The translations under genes and the position numbers were made by a program. From the NCBI GenBank assembly GCA_964484515.1, contig CAZAGT010000137.1, positions 1 through 12,379 of the forward strand: a stretch of DNA of 12,379 nt, read 5' to 3'. This stretch comes from CAZAGT01 sp964484515. Lineage in GTDB: Bacteria > Desulfobacterota > DSM-4660 > Desulfatiglandales > HGW-15. Below, piece after piece: positions 1-4,468 of the stretch (position 1 is its first letter; every line of letters starts with the position of its first letter). The notes beneath the pieces were generated by a model, which saw nothing but the letters and a program-made list of their open reading frames with translations, was not told the DNA's origin and ran no database searches.

Positions 1-143
1 CTGCTAATTCCCTGGTATGTCCACCCTATGCTCTCACCAACTGTACGCCAGCTACAGTTTACGAGCACAGGGCAGAGCCTTCAACCAGGGGCAGAGACCC
101 CGGCCCTTTTCGGCTTTTTGCACCACAGCAAATGGGTCGCAGA

Positions 144-239
144 TCACCCCTCACCACCCCTCAAGGGGGTTCCCCACACCGCCCGCCCCTTAAACCCTGA
201 ACTCCTAAGATAAGGTGCTAACATCGACTTAGAGCGCAT
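144..239 (-). CDS. Possible 31-residue peptide
   Basis: A 31-codon frame starts with ATG at 239-237 and stops with TGA at 146-144. What supports it is its leader: TTAAAGGGGGTGGT on the minus strand (247-260) places GGGGGTGG eight bases before the ATG. The same 14 bases also precede the 54-residue gene at 408-572. The peptide is basic and glycine-rich with no recognisable domain. It would be the last member of the minus-strand operon, beyond the hairpin at 277-341. The duplicated leader may instead be a regulatory or binding element unrelated to translation. Confidence 0.25.
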   Translation of the reverse strand: MRSKSMLAPYLRSSGFKGRAVWGTPLRGGEG

Positions 240-276
240 CAAAAAGACCACCCCCTTTAAATCAGAAACAAGAAGA

Positions 277-341
277 ACGACACGCCCTCTCCATGCAGTA
301 ACCTAACCCAAGGACTGAAAAGATAGAGCCGGGCGTGTCGT
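277..341 (-). terminator. Inverted repeat, possible terminator of the minus-strand operon
   Basis: ACGACACGCCC at 277-287 is perfectly complementary to GGGCGTGTCGT at 331-341, enclosing a 43-nt loop. Read on the minus strand, the stem is followed by a T-rich stretch (TTCTTCTTGTTTCTG), so it could end transcription of the operon at 408-1726. The long loop is unusual for an intrinsic terminator and contains 314-331, which recurs inverted at the right end of the window. A protein binding site or replication structure is an alternative. Confidence 0.4.
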
Positions 342-407
342 CCGAAAAATTTTAACACAGGCAACCACCGACCGTCCCGCACCTGCCGTGAAAATTAAGT
401 GAAGTAC

Positions 408-572
408 TTACCCGGCCCCCGCCTCCGGGGTCGTCGTCCCTTCGGTACGGGGCTTCGTCAACTCCACCTTGATTTTATCGTCGGTGAAGTCTGACTTTGC
501 GATCGTCCACCCGAAACCTATCACTAGGTTTGCGAGTCGATCGATCTCTAACTTATCACGATCAAACGCCAC
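408..572 (-). CDS. 54-residue hypothetical protein at the end of the ParB operon
   Basis: The frame begins with GTG (572-570), five bases after a GGGGGTGG ribosome binding site, and ends with TAA at 410-408. The predicted 54-residue product has a charged helical N-terminal part (residues 2-20, of the DRDKLEIDRLANLV kind), a short W/F-containing middle, and a low-complexity tail rich in Thr, Pro, Ala and Gly. I recognise no family. The gene lies 21 bp past the ParB-like stop codon on the same strand, so it probably shares that transcript. The leader TTAAAGGGGGTGGT is repeated at 247-260. The call rests on the ribosome binding site and position, not on homology. Confidence 0.5.
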   Translation of the reverse strand: MAFDRDKLEIDRLANLVIGFGWTIAKSDFTDDKIKVELTKPRTEGTTTPEAGAG

Positions 573-593
573 AGCAACCACCCCCTTTAATGA

Positions 594-1388
594 CTACTGC
601 TCTCTTTTTAAACCTTCGAGAATGCCCATATGACAGCCTTTGCAGATGGTGATATTTTTGGCATCCTCCAAAGGAGTAGGACCATTGCAGATCTCACAAG
701 TGAGATAAATCGGTTTTGACTCAAGTGGCATAGGGGCTCCCCCGCCCCCCCCGACATCGTTATCTATACGACTTTGACTCCTTCGATGATCGTTTACCCA
801 TTGCCGAGCAACGGCGACGGTCACTCCGTGATCGACTGCATATCCGAGATAATAGTCAATCACACCTTCATCGCCAAGTCGCCAAAGTTCTTCAGCAACG
901 CCATAAGATATCTTCTTAAGATGTACTGCTTTCTGGAGTTGGGGAGGCATTTTGAGAAGGTCAAGCCTTCTCTTAACGACGCCGGGAGACTTGCCCATCT
1001 CTTTGCCAATCTGGTCCGGTGATAGGCCATAGTTGTCACGTAGATCTGCATAAGTGGCAGCCTCTTCGATCGGAGAGAGATCGACACGCCCCAGGTTTTC
1101 GGTAGCTCGGGCAACCGCTGTCGCGGCATCGTCAAGGTCACGAACCATGGCAGGGATCCGGACACGACCCAATAAGCGAAATGCGAGAAAGCGCCTATGA
1201 CCTGCGATAATCTCATATCTCTGTCCATCGGCACGTACAATAATGGGTTGCAAAAGGCCGATCTGGGCAATAGAATCCGCAAGACTCTTGACCTCGTCTT
1301 GATCAATCTCCATTCTAATACGACCGCGTGGTTCATCGATCACCGCCAAATCGATCTCTTTCACTACGTGCATCTTTCTCTTTGCCAA
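594..1388 (-). CDS. ParB-like nuclease/partition-domain protein with C-terminal zinc ribbon
   Basis: The N-terminal ParB/Spo0J fold is clear: GLLQPIIVR at residues 44-52, the box II-like AGHRR at 62-66 (commonly GERR in ParB), and ENLGRVDLSPIEEA at 97-110. A helix-turn-helix follows near 122-145 (LSPDQIGKEMGKSPGVVKRR), as in ParB proteins that bind a centromere-like site. The C-terminus departs from the family: after a Gly run (about 213-217) come C231-x2-C234 and C249-x2-C252, a predicted zinc ribbon in place of the usual dimerisation domain. I chose TTG at 1388-1386 because AGGAGG sits 7 bases upstream; the TTG at 1394 is too close to it and the ATG at 1373 too far. The 5' end overlaps the AbrB-like gene. 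No ParA partner is visible, so transcriptional regulation, copy control or replication are as likely as segregation. Confidence 0.85.
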   Translation of the reverse strand: MAKRKMHVVKEIDLAVIDEPRGRIRMEIDQDEVKSLADSIAQIGLLQPIIVRADGQRYEIIAGHRRFLAFRLLGRVRIPAMVRDLDDAATAVARATENLGRVDLSPIEEAATYADLRDNYGLSPDQIGKEMGKSPGVVKRRLDLLKMPPQLQKAVHLKKISYGVAEELWRLGDEGVIDYYLGYAVDHGVTVAVARQWVNDHRRSQSRIDNDVGGGGGAPMPLESKPIYLTCEICNGPTPLEDAKNITICKGCHMGILEGLKREQ

Positions 1389-1542
1389 CTTCAAACCTCC
1401 TTACTCCGAGATACTTGGGACTAATTTTTTGAAGCACCACGATTTTGACGTCTTCCCATCCCATCTCGGAAACAAGATCCTTTGGGACGGTAATCCGAGC
1501 TTGGCCTCCGCTATGGCTCAACTTCATGATCCACTCAGGCAT
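1333..1542 (-). CDS. AbrB/SpoVT-like DNA-binding protein (69 aa)
   Basis: The short protein contains GQARITVPKDLVSEMGW at residues 13-29. This matches the swapped-hairpin AbrB/MazE signature, in which a small strand-rich dimer binds DNA. The tail (about 45-69) is basic and charged. Start choice: ATG at 1542-1540 follows GGAGGG by a few bases. The in-frame ATG at 1575 would overlap the upstream gene heavily and lacks such a site, and ATG at 1527 is a weaker alternative. It overlaps the zinc-ribbon gene upstream by 8 bp and the ParB-like gene downstream by 56 bp, so translation is probably coupled. A transition-state-type repressor of its own divergent promoter region is plausible. No toxin gene lies beside it, so an antitoxin role is less likely. 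Confidence 0.7.
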   Translation of the reverse strand: MPEWIMKLSHSGGQARITVPKDLVSEMGWEDVKIVVLQKISPKYLGVRRFEVGKEKDARSERDRFGGDR

Positions 1543-1726
1543 CTTCCCTCCATCTGATTTTACCGATACGACCATAAATCTGGTGCGGCATGAAGTCTTT
1601 ATCGGTAAGAGTACCGAGAATTGATTTGCAGGCCGGGCATTCAACAACGCCTTTTGGATGCCCGTTTATATAGACGACCTGGTGATGAAAGCAAGCGAGA
1701 CAAAAAAGCTCTATGACCATTTTCAT
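1535..1726 (-). CDS. Small zinc-ribbon protein (63 aa), first gene of the minus-strand operon
   Basis: Cysteines C9-x2-C12 and C30-x2-C33 form a two-knuckle zinc ribbon, with strand-forming residues between them (VVYINGHPKGVVE). The rest is a basic tail. The ATG at 1726 follows GGAGG (1734-1738 on the complement) by seven bases, and the predicted promoter start near 1740 would leave a leader of only about 14 nt. It overlaps the AbrB-like gene by 8 bp. Phage-encoded zinc ribbons of this size often bind nucleic acid or an RNA polymerase subunit; here that is inference only. Confidence 0.65.
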   Translation of the reverse strand: MKMVIELFCLACFHHQVVYINGHPKGVVECPACKSILGTLTDKDFMPHQIYGRIGKIRWREDA

Positions 1727-1743
1727 GATATCACCTCCGTAAT

Positions 1744-1792
1744 ATCCTATTAGCCTTTTATCCTTGACATGTCAATAGAATCCTGTTAGGAT
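1744..1792. promoter_or_regulatory. Divergent promoter pair sharing a palindromic -35 region
   Basis: TTGACATGTCAA at 1764-1775 is a perfect palindrome that supplies one -35 hexamer on each strand. On the plus strand, TTGACA (1764-1769), a 17-bp spacer and TAGGAT (1787-1792) form a promoter, with an extended TG at 1784-1785. On the minus strand, TTGACA (1775-1770), 17 bp and TAATAG (1752-1747) point to the zinc-ribbon/AbrB/ParB operon. ATCCTATTAG (1744-1753) and ATCCTGTTAG (1780-1789) are near-identical direct repeats covering both -10 elements, and ATCCT-GTT-AGGAT (1780-1792) is an inverted repeat. The arrangement suits one regulator controlling both directions, possibly the AbrB-like product. 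Confidence 0.6.
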
Positions 1793-1799
1793 GCTCATT

Positions 1800-2147
1800 A
1801 TGAAAATATTGCTCTTCTCCATAGCCTTGATCTCCCTGACAACATTGGCAGCAGCCCAGGATATCACCTTGACTTGGGACGCGGTTGAAGACCCACGTCT
1901 CTCCTCCTATGTAATCTACATGGCACTAAACAAGGGCGATCACTCTGGACCTTGGACAGCGACCGGGGAGGTCAAGGCTCCTCAAACTGAATACGCCGTG
2001 ACGTTGAACGATAAAGAGAACTATTTGTGGTACGTCACGGCAAAAGACGTGGAGGGTCATGAGTCACAAGCATCAAACATCGTCAGGCGCTACAGTAATC
2101 GACCTCTTGGAGTACCGGGAAACTTTAGAAGGTCACAAGGGGACTGA
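1800..2147 (+). CDS. Secreted fibronectin type III domain protein (115 aa)
   Basis: Residues 1-20 form a signal peptide: a Lys, a hydrophobic core, then LAAAQ before the mature region. The rest is one fibronectin type III-like beta sandwich, with DITLTWDAVEDPRLSSYVIY near the start, TEYAVTL in the middle and LWYVTAKDVEGHESQASNIV at the end. The last 20 or so residues are basic and lie where the next gene overlaps. I prefer ATG 1800 over ATG 1791 because AGGAT lies eight bases upstream and the signal peptide is then standard. If the promoter at 1764-1792 is used, the transcript would start almost at this ATG. A cell-surface or periplasmic role, such as adhesion or superinfection exclusion, is possible but not shown by the sequence. 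Confidence 0.7.
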   Translation: MKILLFSIALISLTTLAAAQDITLTWDAVEDPRLSSYVIYMALNKGDHSGPWTATGEVKAPQTEYAVTLNDKENYLWYVTAKDVEGHESQASNIVRRYSNRPLGVPGNFRRSQGD

Positions 2148-2388
2148 GACTGAGGAGTTCAACGACGAGGTCTGGTACACGGTCTTTGAAGAAATCCACT
2201 TTGACCGGCTCGCGCTTATGACGCTGTTGGGCGTCTTGCACCTTGCCATGATGCACCCCCAACTACCGGCGTCAACGTGCGAGCACGTTGCCACCTTGGG
2301 GCGTGAAATCCTAAACATTCTTATCAAAAGAGGTATGAAGGCCCCTCTGGACGTTTACAAGGCGTACTACGACGCCTTTTTGACATAG
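2059..2388 (+). CDS. 109-residue hypothetical protein overlapping the FN3 gene
   Basis: The frame begins at ATG 2059 inside the preceding gene (89-bp overlap in another frame), with GGAGGG just upstream, and stops at TAG 2386. The protein has an acidic N-terminal half, with an IDLLEYRETLEGH stretch at about residues 14-26. A helical, mostly hydrophobic C-terminal half follows (about 50-100), containing MTLLGVLHLAMMHP and several aromatic residues near the end. No known family is recognised. A soluble all-alpha protein fits better than a membrane protein because the hydrophobic stretch is short. The ribosome binding site and continuous coding character favour a real gene, but the large overlap means the true start could be later. 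Confidence 0.55.
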   Translation: MSHKHQTSSGATVIDLLEYRETLEGHKGTETEEFNDEVWYTVFEEIHFDRLALMTLLGVLHLAMMHPQLPASTCEHVATLGREILNILIKRGMKAPLDVYKAYYDAFLT

Positions 2389-2391
2389 GCG

Positions 2392-2513
2392 GTCACGCTG
2401 CGGGTACCCTCCCGTAGAAACGGTTGCCCTCCCGCAGAGTGACAACGATTTAAGCGACGAGCTCACACTGTGGGTTCCCTCCCGTTACCACGGGCACCCC
2501 CCCGCAGAGTGAG
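2392..2513. repeat. Two paralogous 52-nt hairpins with compensatory changes
   Basis: Hairpin 1 spans 2392-2443 and hairpin 2 spans 2462-2513, offset by exactly 70 bp. Each has an outer stem of 5+7 bp split by one unpaired base on each arm (GTCAC/CTGCGGG pairing with CCCGCAG/GTGAC, and CTCAC/CTGTGGG pairing with CCCGCAG/GTGAG). Each also has an inner stem (CCGT/ACGG or CCCGT/ACGGG) and a 4-nt apical loop. The first base pair changes from G-C to C-G and one C-G pair becomes a T(U)-G wobble, so pairing is kept while sequence changes. CCCTCCCG recurs in the internal loops. The complement is G-rich (GGGAGGG twice per hairpin). Candidate roles are replication origin, protein binding site or transcribed RNA element. 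Confidence 0.7.
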
Positions 2514-2529
2514 TCAATATAAAAACGAT

Positions 2530-2913
2530 CCACCCCTAAAATCCCCCTCGTATGGGGAGTTGGTGGACTGTGACACGACTCCCGAAGCATAACGGGCGGC
2601 GCGGTAAAGATCGCGTCTCTCGTCGCGCCAGAACGTGCTATCGCCTCACGTCTAAAATTTACTGCGTACCCGCAAGCGGGACCCAAATTTTAGCCTGTCG
2701 GCTCACGCTCGCACAACCTGTCAATCCTCGCGAGGCAGGAACACCTCGCCTACACCCGCCCGTAATCCTTCGCTCGCTGTGCCACCTTGCCGGTCGGAAG
2801 CGCCTTGCGGCGCGACAGTTGCCGGGCCTCCTCTACGCTGCGAGAGCTGCGCTTTCCTTTGGCGCAGAGTTCCCGGCGGTCTCCTTACCTGTCTTGCTTT
2901 ACGAAAAACAGGA
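2530..2913. ncRNA. Hairpin-dense non-coding region, candidate structured RNA or origin
   Basis: No convincing gene is present: the frames that cross it have arginine-rich, random-looking translations and no ribosome binding sites. Successive inverted repeats are visible: CCACC/GGTGG with inner TCCCC/GGGGA (2530-2566); GGCGCG/CGCGCC (2598-2629); CTAAAATTT/AAATTTTAG with inner CCCGC-AA-GCGGG (2652-2693); GTC-GCGCC-TTGC-GGCGC-GAC (2793-2816, with a 3-nt bulge); GCCGGG/CCCGGC with inner CTGCGC/GCGCAG (2821-2877). A CCTGT/ACAGG pair (about 2888-2911) leads to the next ribosome binding site. The region could be the long leader RNA of the small-gene operon at 2929 or a replication origin. Strand is not determined. 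Confidence 0.5.
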
Positions 2914-2928
2914 AAGGAGACAGACAAT

Positions 2929-3063
2929 ATGAGTCCGAAAGAACGATATGAGGAACTAAGAAAAGAGGCTTTCAAGCCTTTGCCTAATTACCAGGAGGTA
3001 ATCCGCAAGGCTTATATAGACGCACTGAAAAGCGTCTATAAGCTGGAGGAGGTAAAGAAATGA
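2929..3063 (+). CDS. 44-residue charged helical protein
   Basis: ATG 2929 follows AGGAAAGGAGA by eight bases and the frame ends at TGA 3061-3063. The product is almost entirely charged and helical (SPKERYEELRKEA, then AYIDALKSVYKLEEVKK), with a short PLPNY break near residues 18-22. An in-frame upstream extension to 2779 exists but runs through the hairpin-rich region and lacks a ribosome binding site, so I do not include it. Its stop overlaps the next start (ATGA), indicating coupled translation with the zinc-ribbon gene at 3060. No family is recognised; a small regulatory or anti-host protein is possible. Confidence 0.6.
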   Translation: MSPKERYEELRKEAFKPLPNYQEVIRKAYIDALKSVYKLEEVKK

Positions 3064-3194
3064 AATGCCCTAAATGTGGTCATAAGATGACCCAGGAGGT
3101 ATTAGACGGCCCCTTCGGTGGTCATTACCTCGCTTGGGTCTGCCCACATTGCGGTTACGAGTATGCCCTGCTCAGACGCTTTGTGTGGTACTAA
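3060..3194 (+). CDS. 44-residue zinc-ribbon protein
   Basis: This frame is short but has all the marks of a gene: GGAGGAGGT a few bases upstream, ATG overlapping the previous TGA by 4 bp, and a stop immediately before a terminator. The product begins MKCPKCGHKM and has a second knuckle CPHCGYEY, giving C3-x2-C6 and C28-x2-C31, a standard zinc ribbon. The segment between the knuckles (EVLDGPFGGHYLAWV) looks strand-forming. Proteins of this kind commonly contact nucleic acid or transcription proteins; the substrate is unknown. Confidence 0.7.
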   Translation: MKCPKCGHKMTQEVLDGPFGGHYLAWVCPHCGYEYALLRRFVWY

Positions 3195-3233
3195 AAAACT
3201 AGCCCTCCGGCTTCCGGAGGGCTAAAGTTTTTT
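3194..3233. terminator. Bidirectional intrinsic terminator
   Basis: AGCCCTCCGG (3201-3210), loop CTT and CCGGAGGGCT (3214-3223) form a perfect 10-bp GC-rich stem. It is preceded by a run of A (AAAAAACT) and followed by AAAGTTTTTT, so a U tract follows the hairpin on either strand. It directly follows the stop of the zinc-ribbon gene at 3060-3194. This is one of the stronger arguments for a bacterial host. Confidence 0.9.
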
Positions 3234-3281
3234 GGGAGACCTGCCGATAAGAATACTTAAACACGGAAAGGAGGTGACCAA

Positions 3282-3455
3282 ATGCGGTACTTTTGCAGCA
3301 ACTGTGGAAATGAAATGCCAGAACTCAAGACTGACGGAGATGAGGTCAACCGCGACCTCATCTGTCAGTCTTGCTACGAAGAAGACTCAAAACCATGGCT
3401 CAAGGACGCCATAAACCGCCTACACGACAAACTGCGCATTAACCACCTTCCATAG
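3282..3455 (+). CDS. 57-residue zinc-ribbon protein
   Basis: ATG 3282 follows AAAGGAGGTGA, the strongest ribosome binding site in the window, by about five bases. The product has C5-x2-C8 (FCSNCGNEMPEL) and C28-x2-C31 (ICQSCYEED), then a helical basic C-terminus (WLKDAINRLHDKLRINHLP). Overall it resembles a DksA/TraR-like or treble-clef mini zinc protein, but it is too short for a confident family call. The overlapping frame at 3232-3414 is rejected because it lacks a ribosome binding site. The gene sits alone between the terminator at 3194-3233 and the hairpin at 3462-3490, and its promoter is not obvious. Confidence 0.7.
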   Translation: MRYFCSNCGNEMPELKTDGDEVNRDLICQSCYEEDSKPWLKDAINRLHDKLRINHLP

Positions 3456-3461
3456 CACAAA

Positions 3462-3490
3462 AGGGGCCACCTGGAAAGCCAGGAGCCCCT
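3462..3490 (+). terminator. Stem-loop after the zinc-ribbon gene
   Basis: AGGGGC (3462-3467) pairs with GCCCCT (3485-3490) and CCTGG (3470-3474) pairs with CCAGG (3479-3483), closed by an AAAG loop. It begins seven bases after the stop codon of the 57-residue protein. There is no U tract, so it may stabilise or weakly terminate the transcript rather than act as a full terminator. Confidence 0.5.
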
Positions 3491-3568
3491 ACCACCCCCG
3501 AAAACGAAACGCCGCAACCGCTTGATCTCCAAACATATCCACCGTAAGGAATGTTTTCTTCCTACAAT

Positions 3569-3671
3569 CTCTTACCCTTTGGGTATAAAGAGGTTTAGTT
3601 ACAATAAGGTGCTCGTGTCGCCCTCCGGGCGCCACTCGGGCACTTTACCTGCTTATTGCGGGCAACAAGCT
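3569..3671 (+). ncRNA. Strongly folded element, candidate small RNA or leader structure
   Basis: Three consecutive hairpins are visible. The first is CTCTT-ACCC-TTT-GGGT-ATA-AAGAG (3569-3592). The second is a long nested hairpin: AATAAG (3603-3608) with CTTATT (3652-3657), GTGC (3609-3612) with GCAC (3640-3643), GTG with CAC, and CGCCC-TCC-GGGCG (3619-3631). The third, which competes with the AATAAG/CTTATT stem, is GCTT-A-TTG-CGGG-CAA-C-AAGC (3651-3670). The two alternative pairings of the same strand suggest a conformational switch. No known riboswitch or RNA family is recognised, and strand is assumed from the flanking genes. Confidence 0.45.
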
Positions 3672-3711
3672 GAAAGGATAGGAAAAAATATCTGTAAGGT
3701 GTGCATGAAGC

Positions 3712-3780
3712 AAGGATCAAGCCGAAACCACCACATCTTGACACATACTAGGGTTTATGATATAAAAGTCACTGATCCTT
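3712..3780 (+). promoter_or_regulatory. Strong sigma70-like promoter flanked by an inverted repeat
   Basis: TTGACA (3738-3743), a 17-bp spacer and TATAAA (3761-3766) preceded by an extended TG make the best bacterial promoter in the window, with predicted start near 3773. It is bracketed by AAGGATCA (3712-3719) and TGATCCTT (3773-3780), a perfect 8-bp inverted repeat whose right half covers the start site. This is a plausible operator pair for one of the encoded DNA-binding proteins. The transcript would read into the winged-helix gene at 3873 through two hairpins. Confidence 0.7.
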
Positions 3781-3781
3781 C

Positions 3782-3807
3782 GAGGACTAGGCCGGTCCTC
3801 TTTCCTT
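3782..3807 (+). terminator. Possible attenuator hairpin
   Basis: GAGGAC (3782-3787) pairs with GTCCTC (3795-3800) around a 7-nt loop and is followed by the T-rich TTTCCTT. It lies about 10 nt after the predicted start of the 3738-3766 promoter, so it could stop the transcript early. It is imperfect as an intrinsic terminator because the U run is interrupted. Confidence 0.35.
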
Positions 3808-3820
3808 CAAACTTTTCTCA

Positions 3821-3851
3821 CCTCCCGTGCTGCGTCCGGGAGGTATAAAAG
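3821..3851 (+). promoter_or_regulatory. Leader hairpin plus TATAAAAG box before the winged-helix gene
   Basis: CCTCCCG (3821-3827) and CGGGAGG (3837-3843) form a 7-bp hairpin that ends directly at TATAAAAG (3844-3851). This box is centred about 25 bp before ATG 3873, and that gene lacks a ribosome binding site. That spacing is what an archaeal leaderless promoter would show. In a bacterium it could be a secondary -10 region or chance. It is the main sequence argument against a simple bacterial assignment. Confidence 0.35.
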
Positions 3852-3872
3852 CCTCTCGGATGCACTTACCGC

Positions 3873-4361
3873 ATGCGTACTGTAAAGTATGATGTGCTCG
3901 TAACAATAACCGCGATCCTCCGGAAGTACGGCGGAAACTGGTGCTATGCTTCACGGTTTAAGATGCTGGAACTATTAAAAAATTACCACGGCATCGATAT
4001 AGGATACAGGCAACTCGGAAACCACCTTGCAGACCTTAGAAACGCAGGGCTCATTAAGAGCATTAGGCGCATACATAGAAGATCGGACGGGACAATCTGC
4101 CTGCTAACGTCGGCGCGTTGCTTGACGATGGCAGGCTGTAAATATTTAATATCACGGGGCTTTACATGGGCAAAAAACCACCTCCAGCGCCTCAAAGCCA
4201 AATACATGCCCCCGGAACCAGGCAAGCCTAATGGGGTAAAGACCCCACAAGACCAGGAAATACCCGGTAGAAAGAACGGGAAAAAACCCTACCAAGACCC
4301 CGACTTCCGCGAAAAACGCGGTTTGAAACCTCTCCCGCCCTTCAAGCTCAAGACTTCCTAA
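3873..4361 (+). CDS. Winged-helix DNA-binding protein (162 aa)
   Basis: Residues 8-100 read as a winged helix: helix 1 (VLVTITAILRKYGG), then helices around 24-38 (YASRFKMLELLKNYHG), the recognition helix region 44-60 (GYRQLGNHLADLRNAGL), and a wing with two strands (IKSIRRIHRRSDGTICLLTS). A further helix carries a Lys/Arg-rich patch to about 112. The last 50 residues are disordered and rich in Pro, Lys and Gly. No ribosome binding site precedes ATG 3873, so the start is uncertain, although the fold begins right at residue 5. It lies between the controlled promoter at 3738-3766 and the late-type promoter at 4384-4413. It could therefore regulate the virion genes or act as a replication initiator. 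I recognise no specific family. Confidence 0.65.
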   Translation: MRTVKYDVLVTITAILRKYGGNWCYASRFKMLELLKNYHGIDIGYRQLGNHLADLRNAGLIKSIRRIHRRSDGTICLLTSARCLTMAGCKYLISRGFTWAKNHLQRLKAKYMPPEPGKPNGVKTPQDQEIPGRKNGKKPYQDPDFREKRGLKPLPPFKLKTS

Positions 4362-4378
4362 TTACAAAAACGTAATTA
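4359..4378. promoter_or_regulatory. TAATTAC/GTAATTA inverted repeat
   Basis: TAATTAC (4359-4365) and GTAATTA (4372-4378) are a perfect 7-bp AT-rich inverted repeat with a 6-nt A-rich spacer. It starts at the TAA stop of the winged-helix gene and ends five bases before the -35 of the virion-cassette promoter. The position suits an operator for a dimeric regulator. An AT-only stem followed by AAAA is a poor terminator on the plus strand. Confidence 0.4.
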
Positions 4379-4383
4379 AAAAG

Positions 4384-4413
4384 TTGACTTATAGATATCG
4401 GCCATGTGAAAAT
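4384..4413 (+). promoter_or_regulatory. Predicted promoter of the virion gene cassette
   Basis: TTGACT (4384-4389), an 18-bp spacer and GAAAAT (4408-4413), with an extended TG at 4405-4406, lie 55 bp before the first structural gene. The -10 is a 4-of-6 match, so the promoter may need an activator or be used late. No other promoter is visible before the genes from 4469 to 7413, which are closely spaced. Confidence 0.5.
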
Positions 4414-4468
4414 TATCACAAAGGCTCGTGGACCACTATGCACACCAAAACTACAAGGAGGTACGCAC

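Larger units (their letters stand above)
1..407. other. Gene-poor left end with hairpins
   Basis: No convincing gene was found on the plus strand here. A 61-codon plus-strand reading frame at 28-213 has no ribosome binding site and a composition typical of non-coding DNA. The stretch holds an 11-bp inverted repeat (277-287 with 331-341), a possible 31-residue minus-strand peptide (144-239), and a weak plus-strand GCC-CTTTTC-GGC-TTTTT hairpin near 104-119. It also holds short blocks that recur inverted at the right end of the window. It may be the 3' untranslated end of the minus-strand operon or a terminal region of the element. Confidence 0.5.
3491..3872. other. Non-coding stretch upstream of the winged-helix gene
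   Basis: Apart from the elements listed separately (folded element 3569-3671, promoter with inverted repeat 3712-3780, hairpins 3782-3800 and 3821-3843), I see no gene here. A 108-codon frame at 3522-3848 crosses all these structures, has no ribosome binding site and an unpatterned translation, so it is not annotated. Confidence 0.55.

Noticed and set aside
28..213. 61-codon plus-strand frame at the left end
   Set aside because: No ribosome binding site, low-information sequence, and it crosses GC-rich hairpin sequence.
774..1022. Plus-strand frame opposite the ParB-like gene
   Set aside because: Shadow frame: the minus strand has clear ParB motifs over the same bases.
2552..2932. 126-codon frame through the hairpin region
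   Set aside because: Arginine-rich, unpatterned translation, no ribosome binding site, and it crosses five inverted repeats.
3522..3848. 108-codon frame upstream of the winged-helix gene
   Set aside because: It runs through the folded element, the promoter and two hairpins, and has no ribosome binding site.
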